A stretch of 64,000 bases of DNA from Klebsormidium nitens (taxonomy: Eukaryota; Streptophyta; Klebsormidiophyceae; Klebsormidiales; Klebsormidiaceae): assembly GCA_000708835.1 (NCBI GenBank), contig DF237297.1:34724-98723 (forward strand), given 5' to 3'. Below the pieces are notes generated by a model. The model was not told the DNA's origin. It was given only the letters and a program-made list of their open reading frames with translations, and did not search any database. Shown here one piece after another: positions 1 through 13,100 of this stretch (its first letter is position 1; every line of letters begins with the position of its first letter). The translations under genes and the position numbers were made by a program.

Positions 1-363
1 CGGTCTATGGGTCCATGTTGTCTTTTCGTACTGACAGGACAGGCTATCTTACAGCTGCTGATGATTTGACGGTTGACCTGACGCTGCGGTTGCAGGAACG
101 GTTTGGGTCTGGAGAAAAGAGAACTCCTGAATTCAGAACGATAAGACACCTGGTCCTAAGCAAAGCAGGAGTTCCGATTGGGTCTGAAAGTATGAAGACG
201 AACTCGACGCATCCAATCCTGCACTCTGGGGGTAGTCGTTTCAGAAGACCGGTTGTAGCAGACGCGCGTCGCTCTGGGCCTGATGGTCGGCAGTGACTTC
301 AACAAAACTGCAAAGGAACCCTCTCTGAACCACCAACGGCTTGCATCCTTTCCTCTGGTCCAG

Positions 364-3300
364 CTGCCAAGTCGGCCAAGTGGGGCCTCTCCGAGGCGGA
401 GCTATTCATCTCCCGAGGTGCGGGCGAAGGCGAGATGGAGGCGATTGTGGGGCCCGCGACTGACGAAGGCGCTGAGAACGTCGTCCGAAGAAATCTGATC
501 ATTGGGGTTGCGCTCGCTGTCGTGGCGGGCGTGCTCGCTTTCGTGAGGCGCCTTCTTCTGATTCCTGTCTTAGCCGGTTGCGAGCTGACAGGCTCAATCT
601 CATCTTGATGGCAAATTGCATTCTTGAAACGTTTGTTGCTGATGAAAGGCTTCTTTCCAGTGTCTTTCCATCAGGAATTGCGAGTCGTGACTTATACTCG
701 ACGTGCCCTGCAGACGCTTGTCCGTCAGAGTGATTGACCCGTAAGTCTTCTGCACATCTCTTGCTTTCTCGGCAGCAGCGACCTAAATTTCCCCTCCTTG
801 GTGCTAGGTTCGTTTTCCCGGCGGCCGCCCCCAGCCCTCCAAGCCGCTCTTCTTCTACTTGGTGCCGCTGGTCCGGATACAGGGCCTCCTCCCACAGCTG
901 CAACTAGCCATCGAAGGTGAGGCCCTGTTCCGCTTGGGTCCGCCCCGCGGCCAGGCCGCCCGCATGAATCATTGATTTCCGCGTGCATGCTTTGTTGAAA
1001 GGACCACCAGAAGACAAGAATCTCACGTCTGAGCTCTGAAGAAGGCAGCCAACAGCCGTGCTGATGGCCGCAGGAAGAGCCAGCTACATTCCGGCACGGT
1101 CAACGGATCTGCATATTCATGCACGTTCTTCATGGCCGACTTGTCGCTTCGGAAGGATGCCGTTGCAGGCGTCACAAGAGTTTGGATTGTCGTGCCAATG
1201 CTTCATACGCTTTCAACGGGTTTGCCGATGCAAACGGTGCAGCCGCAAACGATTGCAAGGTTCCCTCTTCCAGCACTCGGGAAACGGGCCCTGGCGCTGT
1301 CTGTGACCACGTAAGCAGACAACGGTTTGGAGCATGTCTGAAGTCATGCTGACGTCACCTTGCTTGCGTCATGCAGAGGGCCGATTGGCGGACCTGCGGG
1401 AGCAGCTGAAGACAATCGTGGGGGAGCCCAACAACCTGAAAGATAACCTGCTCAAGTGAGCGCCGTTTTGCAATTTTGCGACAGCAGGGGTGGTTAAAAC
1501 CTGCAACTCTGATTTAGGACTCCATTTCAGCTTGAAGACGTGTGCTCTTGTAATTCTACAGATAGCCTATCCAATGGGGGTGACCCTGTTGACTTTGAGT
1601 CGAGAGAAAGCGATTGACGAATGCATGTGGTGCTTGAGTGCAGATGCGAGTGCAGGATCTGCTTCTATGAAAATCAGATTTTGTGGCCGGTAAAGGCGCC
1701 CCTTTCCGCTTAACGGCTCGAGAGGCCCTCGTTTTTCCGGTTTCAAGCCTCAAAGCCGGAAAGAGTTTGGGGAGGACCCGACAAACAACGAGCTTTTGTC
1801 CTGACCTTGGTTCCCACTTTGAGCGGATAGGCTTCTTTCTGTCCGTGGGTCCGTTCGATGTCGCTCTCTGGGCTTTTTCTGACACCTTTGCAATGATTTC
1901 AGTCTCTAGAGCAACACTGAGACGTTAAGGCGTGTACCGGCGTCAATACCAGGGGGGTCAAAATGTCGACCCACATGAGAACCTGCAGGACAGTCTATTG
2001 AAGCCTGCATATGCAAACCAGAAGCACAATCAAAGAGACAGGAGAAAAGCAGATGTAGGTCGTGGACACGAACCGGAAGGACGTCAAAAGAGACAGGAAA
2101 AGGTATCAGAAAGTAGAGAAGCGAAACGATAGAGCGTTTGTGTGTGCAGTGCGGCCAGCTGGTTGCCTACGGACGCCGAGCTGGACGCCGCCAATCAGGT
2201 GGCGTTTGACGTGCTCGAATACGTGGACCAGGTATGACTACGAGTCCCTTAGTTTGTTGCCCAATGTGAAATTTGAAGCCAAGTGTCTCGGAATTTCGAC
2301 AGAGCTTCCCAATGAGTAGCTTGGACTCTCACTTAAAGGTCTGGATGACGGCTCATTCTCGCGTACTCTTTCTTCGACGGTTCTCGTCCAGAGCTTCGAC
2401 TGTTCATTCAATACGACGTAGGACTATGCTGGATTTAAGGGCTTGTGGATTACATGCGTACAAGCTCGGCTTCCGACGGGATCGTCAAAATGAACGAAAT
2501 AGGTCCGAATATCTCTTATCTGGACTGAGTGTCGGATGCGCCAGATCTTTGATGGACTGTTTCGGACTTCTCGCGTGGTTGAAACGTGTCTGAAGGACGA
2601 AGACTCTCCCGTCGACGATTTTGAGGACGGCAGCCATTCAGAATGCCCGCGTTTACTCATCTGCGCATAACCTGTTATTCGACCATTCACGAGGCCATCG
2701 AGGGAATGAAGCTGCGCACTCGAAGGCAGTTCCTTCTTGCAAGAATCCAAAACGAGCCCTCCGCTCGGGTCGGTCCGCTTCCATCCGCATCAGACGTGTG
2801 GTTTCAGTCAAGGAACTGCGCTTATCGTCGTTGCGCTACTAGGTACCGAGTAGCGGCTCGAGTATTCTCTCGAACGGCTCGAGAAACTGTCCGGCGTTGT
2901 TTTGGAGCCATGCACTGGGAGATACTTTGCGCGCCAATTTGGGAGTGCGATCTCGTGTTAGGGTGGTGGCTTTCGATCAGGCTTCGCTTTTGAAGCTTGT
3001 TCTCCAGGTCTTCCTCTGACTGAGTTTCCTGTCTGTGCAGGCCGACTCCAAAAAGTACTTTGACAATTTTGGCGAGCCATCCGCTGCTCAGAGGTGAGCG
3101 ACGCCTCCCCCTCGAGTGTCAAAAAATCAGACGTAGAAGGCTTGCGAGATACATCCAAACAAGTCTTTTTGCAGCAAAGAAGATTAGAGACTATTCTTGG
3201 GCAACGCTGACTCTCAAACTTCGGAAACTTGGAAGTTGAGCTTGTTGGAGGTGTTCTGCGGGCACGATCATCGATATCGTGTCTTTCTAACCATAATAAT

Positions 3301-3776
3301 CGGCCTTCCTCACCGCAGATCCGAGTTTTCCAAGTTCAGCCTTCAGTCTATAAAGGTGAGAAAACTCTTGTATCTTGCTTGCCATGTGGGGAACAGCACT
3401 GGATGATTGCCTTTTTAATTTGAGGCTTTGTCTACTTCCTCAAGCAGGGTAGTCTCGGATTTGGATCGTTGATCATTTGCGGGGTGTATTACGGGCACAC
3501 GTTTTGGTTCTTAAGCTTCGCCATTGCGATGTTGTCTTCTGTTGGCGGCTCAGACGGGAGGAATTGCGCGACGCTGACTGCTCCAATCCGAGTATAATGA
3601 CCGCATGTGCACAGTCAGATTGCGAAGAAGTCGAGGGCTGTTTCAAATTGAATCTCTTGCAGGCCGCTTCTCGCAAGCTGGACGAGTTCTTCAAGCTGAT
3701 GCCCTCGGAAGACGTGGCCGCAGCAAAGGAACAAGTGCTCCGCACTAGTCTACCAGAGGAACAACTAACAATCTAG
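364..3776 (+). CDS. Unidentified helical protein with one membrane segment (5' end unresolved)
   Basis: Seven exons join in frame: about 364-542, 808-916, 1377-1455, 2150-2231, 3041-3093, 3319-3355 and 3663-3776 (stop TAG). The first exon encodes a short acidic stretch and then a hydrophobic helix preceded by two arginines (RRNLIIGVALAVVAGVLAF). The rest is predicted soluble and helical, with segments such as DLREQLKTIVGEPNNLK, VAFDVLEYVDQ, KYFDNFGEPSAAQR and RKLDEFFKLMP. This style recalls plant plastid and thylakoid proteins of unknown function, but I do not recognise the family. A plastid location would need an N-terminal transit peptide; an open stretch at 15-296 could supply it, but no good donor site connects it. 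Splice phases agree across every later junction, so the gene is likely real although its function is unknown. Confidence 0.6.
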
Positions 3777-4663
3777 AAAATAAACCCGTGACCTCCCCTT
3801 TATTGTTCGATGTTCCTGGCTTGAGGGATGACAAAACGGGTTGGCAGCTAGACGCATCTGGTCCAATTGGAGTATCCAGCACGTCAGAGGGCCCGCCGCG
3901 TGTACACGGTCTTAGTAAGACATATCCAACGCCACTGAGAGTTGCGTGCATGATAGATCTGCAAGCTTCCATACAATACCACGTCTGTATATTCTACCAT
4001 GGCGTATACCGTCTGCACCGCAACCTCTTGAAATCCCATGCTAATTATAATTAGTGCAGTCTCAGTATGCAATGTGTGTCATTGTGGTAACTTTAGTACA
4101 TGTACACGGGCCGCAGCCGCGGCCGCGTTTATCTATAATGATACAACAGCGAGCTCGCGGCGCCATGTGTGCCAGTGGCTTCCGAGCCTTGGAAGAAGCA
4201 TATAATATATAGTAATATAAGAAGCCTTTCTTATGCCTACTCTCGGAGAGTGGACGGTATAGCTGCATCATTGGCCCACATTCGCACATGCCCAGTAGCT
4301 TTATATACGTGCTAACTACTCAAATACATGTATAGCCGGGATATGGATTCGAGAATCATCAATGACTGATTGGCGCGGCCGGGCTGCAGTTTAATGTTGT
4401 TCAGCTCTGCCCGGAGCAAACTATGGTTTTTGCTGTGTGTCTGTTGTTGCCGTGTGTCTACCTGGCGTTTCTGGCAACATTCAGGGGCTTTAAATTCATG
4501 CTTCTTTGCTGTACAAGCTTTGAGCAGCCCGTAGCAAGTATTAGCTTATCATATAGTATCAACATTTCAAAAACATGGGAACTTGTACAAGCGTACAGCA
4601 GCATATAGTTGCCAGAGGGTGCTGGCCTCCAGTCAATCAAGCTCAAGTTATTATAGTACAACA
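3777..4663. other. Intergenic region between convergent 3' ends
   Basis: This region lies between the 3' ends of the unidentified gene and TEN1. It is moderately AT-rich, with several alternating purine-pyrimidine and palindromic words around 3960-4380. I see no supported gene in it. Confidence 0.6.
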
Positions 4664-5565
4664 TCAACCTACGGGCATAGATTCCATGAAAGTTCTCCGG
4701 AGCTTCAAAGCTTGGTCATAGAGAGCTTGGTCCAATCCATCAACGTTCCTGACAACTCTTGCTGCCAGAAAAACCTGCAATCAGATTGGCAGCACAAATT
4801 TGTAACTGCTTGCGAAGGACAAATTACCTGCTAAGGTAGAGTAGGATCAGCTTCAATAGCTTCTGAGGTTTGAGTCCAGTATCTATCCTGTGTGTGGTTA
4901 AGAGGCACATGTGGATGGTACCAATTTGTCAATGCAAGGGGAACTCTGGGAAAAGCTTGCATGCTCACCGCTTGTGCATTAGACTCAGTTCGGTGGTCAG
5001 CACGATGAAGTTCTCCGATGACTTGGTATAGGGACCCTTCCTTCAATACCTCGTGAGAGATTGTGGATAGGTCAAGGAGCAATTGCTGGCCGCCGTTGGC
5101 CAGTTCAGCCGCATTGGACGCGAAGTCTATATTGTGCAGCCTGCAATGAAAATCCATGTAATTCACAAACCAAAAGTGAGCTGTATTGCTGTGCCACACC
5201 GAATAATGCCAGGCAGTTGCTGGTCCCCTCAATGTAATAAGAAGTACTGCTCCAGAAGCAATCTCTTGGACTTTTTTTTCAATCTCGTGATTTCTTTCAA
5301 TCTCGTGATTACTTTTTTCAATAGAAAGATTCTAAAAGATTCGCGAGAAGTTATATGAGCACAACAAGAGTAGCGCCAATCTGCACAAGCAGTGCACTCT
5401 CGGCTCAACGCAGGTGAAGGAGCACACCCGTGCAGGTACTGTAGCTTTGCTAGCTTTGGCAGTGTGGCAGCCTTACCTCCCCATCAGACGGATTGTTGAC
5501 CCTGTCGCAACATTGACAACCTCGTCTAGAGTGATAATCTGCCCCGACCGGAGTACGGAAGCCAT
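4664..5565 (-). CDS. TEN1: CST complex subunit TEN1
   Basis: Three exons on the minus strand (5477-5565, 4969-5140 and 4664-4774) total 372 nt and encode 123 residues, the usual size for TEN1. The reading frame is continuous from the ATG at 5565 to the TGA at 4664. The small OB-fold pattern is visible in order: GQIITLDEV at the start, then STIRLMGRLHNIDF across the first junction, LLLDLS, the hallmark-like GSLYQVIGEL, and a C-terminal helix VDGLDQALYDQAL that aligns with the end of plant TEN1. In plants and animals TEN1 binds STN1 within the CTC1-STN1-TEN1 complex, which protects telomere ends and helps DNA polymerase alpha fill in the lagging strand. The gene is divergent from the IDM1-like gene, and a MITE lies in the shared upstream spacer. 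Confidence 0.88.
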
Positions 5566-5912
5566 GCTCAACGGGTGGTGCAAGAGATGGGCGACACCAT
5601 CAATGTCCCTGATCAAAGTTTGCCAATCTTTGCAGTGCTGCCAACCAATGCATCAAGGGATTGCCAATGCTGGCAAGCGGAATTGGGATGAGCAAGACTT
5701 GCTGAGCTTGGAAAAGCCTGTGTTTTTGTTGGGAAATCCTGATGAACAGGCGTCGATTGGCCTTAAATGTCAATAACCAAGTTTGCCAGGGAGCAATGGT
5801 CTGGAGCCCCTTTCCAGACAATGTCAGCCTTCGAGTCAAACTTCTTGACACCCTCAAGCTCAAGAGTTCGCCGCCAGCTGCCACAGCGCCACAGCGCAAC
5901 AACAAAAAGAAG

Positions 5913-5952
5913 AAGACCTGATCCGAATCGTGAAGACCTGATCCGAATCGTG
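5913..5952. repeat. 20-bp tandem duplication
   Basis: Two adjacent copies of a 20-base unit containing GACCTGATCCGAATCG lie just before the left end of the MITE. They are exact or nearly so. Confidence 0.8.
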
Positions 5953-5958
5953 AAGTTA

Positions 5959-6471
5959 GGGAAGGGACACTTTGAAGCTGTACCCCCCGTATTAACTATG
6001 GAGCCCTTTCAGCCAGAGGACCTAAGTCCCCCCCCCTTCCTGACGGGCCGCGCTGGCGCGGGCCCCAAGCCTCCCCCCCTTGCCCGCTCAGCTTTTGAGG
6101 GTCTCCGGTCCCCGCCCCATGCAAAGGCTCAGTTTTTTTTTTCCAAATTTTAGAAAATCGATCATAGGGGAGTGCATTTGCAGAATTCTTAGGCTGTGTT
6201 GAGGCTGACTTCGATCTAGGTGCAACGTGAAGGGCAGTTTTTTGACCAATCACATGTATATTTGGAGGAAAAATCCATAAACCACACTAAACACCCCTTG
6301 AACCGGCCCCCAGATCTCAGAGTCAACTTGGTCCCCCCCCCATGTGACATTGGCCTTCCTTCAGTGGCAGTAGGTCCCCCCCCCATCTGCCCCCCAGAAG
6401 CGGCTCTCGGTCCTCGGTACCCCCCCATTAACAGTTAATTCGGGGGGTACAGCTTCAAAGTGTCCCTTCCC
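5959..6471. mobile_element. PIF/Harbinger-like (Tourist-type) MITE
   Basis: The ends of this 513-bp element are inverted repeats of about 39 bp with a single mismatch. Both begin GGGAAGGGACACTTTGAAGC and continue through a run of six cytosines. The element is flanked on both sides by the trinucleotide TTA (5956-5958 and 6472-6474), which reads as a target-site duplication. A TTA duplication plus termini starting with GG is the usual signature of PIF/Harbinger elements and their Tourist MITEs. The interior holds several long C-runs and no transposase, so the element is non-autonomous. Its position, in the spacer between the divergent TEN1 and IDM1-like genes, means it may affect the promoter of either. 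Confidence 0.85.
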
Positions 6472-6474
6472 TTA

Positions 6475-7112
6475 CATTGGACAAATTGTGAAAATTGTGA
6501 ATGTGCAATGATAGCGAGGTACGTTGCCGCGCGCGCGAGGCCGGCCGCGTGACCTCGCAGTTTCTCGCAGAAATTAACGACTCGAAGGTTTTACAAGGTT
6601 TATGCGGCTGACCGACCCGGTCGGGCCGCACGCGCCAAGCTGCCGCCCTGCTGAGTTCAAATTTTCAAGGAGGCCGACACAGACTGGATTCGACGGGGCG
6701 CTTCGATGTTCAAATATTTTGGAGCGCTAGGAAGGGTGTGTATTGACTTCAGAATTTTGGGCAGCCTAGAAAGTCCAAAGTGACCCCATTAGAAAGTTCC
6801 GGAAGCAAGGAAAATGTACGTTGTGTAAGACCAAGTCTCTCGAACCTAAGCTTGCAAGCAGCAAGAATTGCTGCCATGGCGGGCCTAGCTGGTCTTCCCA
6901 GGCCAGCTGCCCAGTGCCAAGCCACCACAAAACGTACCTTTCCAAGGAAAGCCTAGGTATTTCCTAAAAGTTCGTTTCTTGGCATCAGGCCCTAGTAGGG
7001 ATTGGTCAGCGATCTGGCGTGGCTGAGCTGGCTTGTCCGTCCTTTGCACCGTCCAGTGAGATAAAAGATGCGATAGGCCGCATGTTGGTGTTTACCAGGG
7101 TCTAGAGACACC
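6475..7112. other. Upstream region of the IDM1-like gene
   Basis: No gene is visible here. There is a short CpG-rich patch near 6525-6560 (alternating GCGCGC with GGCCGGCC). The region should contain the promoter and 5' leader of the plus-strand gene that starts at 7113. Confidence 0.5.
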
Positions 7113-10100
7113 ATGAGTGAGGAGCCGCAGTTGGTGGTGGGTGGAGAGGCGAGCGCTGAGAGGCAGCAGCCTGATGGTGGTGGCAATGAAGATCCATTGG
7201 ATGCTGAGAGGGCAGCTATGGAGCTGTTGGAACCACTTGAGAGGGTGCTGATGGCAAGCCTTCTAGACATGGGGTGGAAGGTATGGCACGCCTCAGCTAG
7301 TTGGGAGTTGGGACATTCATGAGTTTTTTAGGGTTTGAATTATGGTGGGAATTGGTTGCCCTCGATTGGGTCATTGGCTTTATGTGATTATGCCCTGATC
7401 AACGCCTTTAGTTTGACTCCATCGCAAGTTGTGTTTACTGGATGTCTTGGTTTATTTGCAGATTGGGCTGAAGCCAGGGAAGAATGGTTCAAGCAAGCCG
7501 ACTAGTCCAAAGCTCAGCTTCATAAGCCCAACAAACCAGGTCAGTGCACAACCAGTTCTCCAAGCTTTTTGATCAGTCAGCCGCCACTGCTTTTTGAGGA
7601 AGGTAGCTCAAGAATCAATCAAGACCCCGTACTCAGAATCAAGAGCATCTTATGAAACTTTTGGATTGCTGCACCAGGGCGCCCTCACCCACCATCTTAT
7701 ATCTTGTTATCCTCACTTGCGTAATTGTTCTTATTCAGGTCTTCGATGCCTGGGATGAGGTTACCCAATTTTTTGGGCAGACCAGCGAACAAGAGGGCTG
7801 GTTCGCCGGTGGGTCAAACTTGGCAGTGGGCAGGAACAAGGAGGACTCGGCACTGCCGGGCACAGAAGTGGGCGGCGCAAGCAGAAGCGAGCCTTCAGAA
7901 TTAGGGTTTTTGGAACAAGGGGCCGAGGCAGCAGGGGGCATTGAGCAGGCTGAGAAGCAGCAGAGGCCTTTGAACGGTGTCATCCATTCGCTAGAGCCTG
8001 GTGCAGCGGGTCCTTCCCAGGGTCCTCTCCAAACGTCCCTCAGTCAGGAGCCTGATCTGCTTTCCACTTTAGAGGAGGCTGGCACTGTTCACGCCGAGGA
8101 GCTTGCTCTCGCTGCTGAGATTATGAAAGAGCTGGAGGAGAGGAAAGAGCGGTTGCTGCTGTCGGCGCCAGAACCGAGCCCCCTCCCTGTAGCAGCTGCC
8201 AGGCGCTCCCCTCTCCCCCCCCCAATGGCATCAGCCTCTCTAGAGGGGCATCCTTTGGTTTTCCAAGGCTTCCAGCCTGCAGCCGTAGGCGCTCGAGGTT
8301 TTCCGATTGCTGCGCCGGCAAAGGCATTTGGGGGCCAGAACTTCAATGTTGCGGCAGGCAGGCCAGAATCTAACCACAGTGGCTCCACTCTAGAGGGGAA
8401 CAGCAAGGGGGGTTTCGTGTATGAGAGAAAGGACGGGGTCAAGGTGAGCCTCACTGATCCTCCGTCATTGGCTGCCTACATACATCTACCGCACGCTCTG
8501 CTTAAAAAGTGGTGGAAACGTTGGCGCTAGTATGGCCGATCCGTTTCAAAGCGCTTGGTTGTGACTGCTAAACGGGCTGTCATGCACAGTACACGTTTCT
8601 GGAGGTGCTCAAGCACCACCGCACTGTGAAATCCGGTCGTTCTACAAGTGTGACATCGTTGATCATGTGTCGATCACACCCTCCTCTCGCACTGCCGCGA
8701 AGGCTGCTGTGTTCATTGCATTTGCCCCATGTTGACGCTCGAGTTCATTATGATTCCTTCAGGTCAATTGGGGGCCTGACATCCCTTCCCTCCCTTGCAG
8801 GTATACCACAAAGAGGCCTGCAAGTGCCGCGGTTGCACTGCCAAGCGGAAAAGCGGCGAGGTCCCCGGCCCTCCGAGCTTGAGCCCGGAGGCGCTACCTG
8901 GGCCTCTTGCTCTTGTTGAGAGGCCCAACTTTTTGCAAAGTGCAGTCCTGCCGGCACTACCATGGGAGCTCACCGGAGACAGGTGGGGGGGAGGGGAGAC
9001 GACTCCAGTTCTTGACGAGGCGGCAGCGGCTGTGGCTGCTGCGGTGCGGAGCCTAGAGTTGCAAGGGGTGGAGGTTTCGCCCCAGAATCTGAACGGGCTA
9101 GAGATTATCCCAGGCTTGGCTACTCAGCGGTTTGACCGGGGTGACGAGTACCTCACAGCCGATGAGTCGCCGCAGGGATCGGTGAGCCTCGAGGGGGGTT
9201 TGGGGGGCTTGGCCGGTCAAGAGGATGACACGGCGTTCTGGCAGACACGAGGAGGTGAGGAGGAGGCAGGGGATGACGATGGGGCAGAGGGTTCTGACGT
9301 CGAGGACCTCGACGTGTTTCTCCCACGGATCATGGAACAGACGGGGTTCACACCATTGTTGGCGGGGCAAGACGCATTTATGGGCTTTGGCCCCGAGGCA
9401 TATGCCGCCATGCAGGCGGCTGTGCCTGTGGCTGCAGAAGACCAGTCGGCGCTTGTCCTCTATGAGCCCCTCCGCTCCGAGTTGGACCACCTGTCAGCCG
9501 AACAGCAAGAGGCTCTCGACTTGGGCACGACACGCAAGCGCAACGCATACCTGTGCAAGCGGTGCGGCCAAATAAAAAAGGGGCACAAGTGTAACCCCGC
9601 TGCAGCCCGCACCTCCTCGCGGCGCTCCTTAAGCGGTCCCCCCAGCCCCGACGCGACCCCAGAGGCCCCGCTCCCCCCACCAGAACCCGTTGCCCGGCCC
9701 CCAGTCGAACCCCCTAAGCCTCCTCCGGCCAGCCCCTCGCTCCAACCGTACAGCTTCTCCAGTCTTTCTAAACCACCCCCGCCGCTTCTTGACGACCTCC
9801 AGTCTTTCTTTTCCTCCCCCCGCGAGGAGCCCCCCCGGGCCGCGGTTCCGAGCGCTTCGGAGCGGCCGACGGTGCTCCAGTATGCCGGATACCGGCCGTC
9901 TAAAGCGGCGTCGGCAGCGGCGATCGTAGCGGTGGGGGGGCAGGGCTGTCCGAAAGTGGTGCTTCCCAAGTTCAAGGACCCCCCCACCAATGCGCGGCTG
10001 CTGTTGGCGACGGGGCTGCTGGAGGGGCAGCATGTGTCGTACATCATGCAGAGCGGGAAGGTACGTGGTGGTTTTAGGGTGCTTCTGTGCCCGGATCTCT

Positions 10101-13100
10101 AGCGCATCGTACCGTATGTCATGTTCTCGTTTGGTAGGCTGCTGTACGCCGTACGGCATCTTTCAGATGGTGACAACATGTGCCCACAAGCGAGATTCTG
10201 GACTAAGTTCCACATTGGGTTAACCTCACACTCCCTTTCGCAATCCGTACCCATTGGCTTGTCCATCAGAATCAAGCGGGGTGGATCGGCGAAAACCTCG
10301 CTGCTTGTGTACACTTTAAAGCATGACGATGGGACGGTGCTTGCTGTTTGTTAAGCGGTATCATCTGGGCCTGCCATGCAAGACCAAGGGTGATTCAGTC
10401 CGGTCCCCTTGGGCCCAAAACGCTTTGACAGAGGTGCTGACTTCTGCTATTTGTGGTGCAGTTGCTGCTGACGGGCTGGGTTAAGGGCGGGGGAGTCATT
10501 TGCGACTGCGAAAAGTGCAAGGGCAACTCGGTAAGTTGTTACCAATCGCCTCTTTACATAAGCCTGTTCTGCCCATATCTTTGCGTTCCGCTCCTCCTCG
10601 TTTCTGCCGCAACTCCCGAGGCCGTATGGATCGCACAGCTCTTGAGAAACATGGGGTCTTATTCCCCGTGACAAAATCTCCTCGAATATGTGAGGACGAG
10701 TTTCCTGCAAGCTTCTCGAGTCTCACCGTTAGGGCAGCCGCTCACTCCCTTTTCCGTTTGCCGCAGTTGGTCAGCCTGTCCGAGTTTGAGAAGCACGCGG
10801 GCAGCGTTGCGCGCCACCCGAGCGACTACATCTTTCTCGACGACGGCCGCAACCTGCGCCAGCTGGTGGAAGACGCTCAGGCGCTGGCGGCAGGGCGCAT
10901 CGTCATGTCCAACGAGATTGTGACCCGGGAGGAGGTGCCAGCTGGCGCGCTGGGACTAGACGCGGTCGCGGAGGGCGCGTGCAGCGCCTGCGGGGAGGAG
11001 GGCAACGTGCTGCGGTGTTCGTCGTGTAGTAGAGAATACCATGCAGGTGCGAGAATTTTTACCTACCTTCTGGAGGTATCTGAGGTGGATAATCTTGCAC
11101 ATGAGACTTCACAAGCACACATGATAACAAATATTTTGAATCTTCCGGGCCAACTCTGCGAGAAAAGGGACTAACTTCAATTACAGTCAACCCCCAGTTT
11201 CTGATCACTCAAGCAGGAACGACTAACGGGTCCCTCCTTGCTTCTTTCGAGCCTTGCTCTCTCAACAAAGATGCCTCTCGCCCGTTGAGGGAGCACTTAG
11301 TAACTCGTCAAGACAGACCGCTGTGTCACAAAGGGCATAGCCTGCCATCGCAACTCTCGAAACCAAGTCCTTCCTAACCCAGCCTCTGACGCCTACGTTC
11401 TCTGTTCGTGCAGAGTGCGTGGGGCTGGAGCGCCCCCCGTCTGCTTCCGCGCAGTGGACCTGTCCACGCTGCCAGGGGGGGGCCGGGCACGGCATCTACC
11501 GCGGCCCCCCCATTGCGCGGCTGGTCCACCAGTCTCCGGCGACCATCCGGCGAAGGACCCCCTCCAACGTATTCAGCCTGCTGTTCACTGACAATGGGCT
11601 GCCTGACGGGGAGGCGGTGTCGTACCGGATCAGGGGGGAGGTGAGCAAATTGGCGATGCTTCTTGAGTTCGTATGCACGTTGGAGGCTTGCGCCTTTTCT
11701 TGTATCAATGATTTTGTTTCGGGTGTTTATTCTGTAACAGGGACGTTTCCTCACCTTGCGAGAGGGCTTGCGAGATTCGGCAGAGCCCTAGATTGGGCTC
11801 CGCCATATGAGTCCAACTTAGAACGGGTGTCCTGCGTTCCCATCTTTCAGGCTGGAGTGCCCTGCTTTGGCGCATCCCAACCGTCTTCACTCTGTTCTGT
11901 CACACTGACTCCGTATTTCTGAATGCAGACGATCCTGGCGGGCAAGAAGGCGCGCGGCGGCATCGTGTGCGGGTGCTGCAGCTCCATCGTAAGCCCGTCC
12001 ACGTTCGAGCAGCACGCCGGGAAGGGCGCCCGCCGTAATCCATACACGTCCATCTTCGTCGACTCTGCCGACATCCATCTAAAGGATTATGCGCAGCGGG
12101 TCGAGGCGCAGGGGGGCCCCTCGCGGGGCGAGGCGGAAGCGGAGGAGTGCGCCGAGTGCGGGGACGGCGGGAACCTGATCCTGTGCGACGGGTGTCCCAA
12201 AGGGTACCACCCCGAGTGCGTCAGGTCAGTGGCCAGATGAGCGCGGCTCAAACGTCGGATATGTGCTTTTGCACGGCTGTGATTCTGATTAGACTTTTGA
12301 GCAGATCCATCTGAGTTCCGCCTTTCCATTCGAGATTTCTGGAAGAGAGCAGGATCTGGGATTCTCGCTCCTCTACGGCCACGGACCTTGACTGTAAGAG
12401 TAATTTCGGGGGGGCAATTGTGTCTTTCGACAAGGCAGAAGGTCTGGGCGACATCATACTCGCGCAACCATTCCATTCTCCTTTTCGTAGTCTTACCCTC
12501 TTCCCTTGCGTTCCAAAGAAAGTAACTCGGAATGTTTCACAGGGTCATAGTTGAACGGCCGCGTTTTTTCTGGCAGGCTGAGCAGCGTCTCCTGACAAAC
12601 ATCCCGTGCTCCTTTTCGGAATCTCACCCTTTTAGCCACGTACAAAGAGCTCATTCGAAGTCGTTCCTACGAAGCCAGGATTTTGACTCCCCGGGCTTTT
12701 TCCCGCAGGCTGAGCGCCGTCCCGAAGGGCGACTGGTTCTGCGGCAGCTGCGACAAGCCACGCATTGCGGCCGCCAAGGCCAAGGCGGCGGCACACCCCG
12801 CGGGGGGCAGCAACGCGAGCGGCGCGAGCGACATGGTGGCGCGGTGCGCGCGGCTGCTGACGGAGGTGGACACGACGACGGGGGGGTGCATCCTGTGCCG
12901 CATGCAGGACTTCAGCAAGACGTTCGGGGACAGGACCATCATCCTCTGCGACCAGGTACAGGGGCTTCGGACTGTGCTGCTTAGGTTGCTCTTCAAATGG
13001 TTCATCTTTGAATGGTTCAGTTACCCAAGAAGGTAGTCCAGATTTTATCATCCTCTGCGACCATGTGCGGTTGTGTGTTCTGTTCTGCTCAGGTCGCTGT

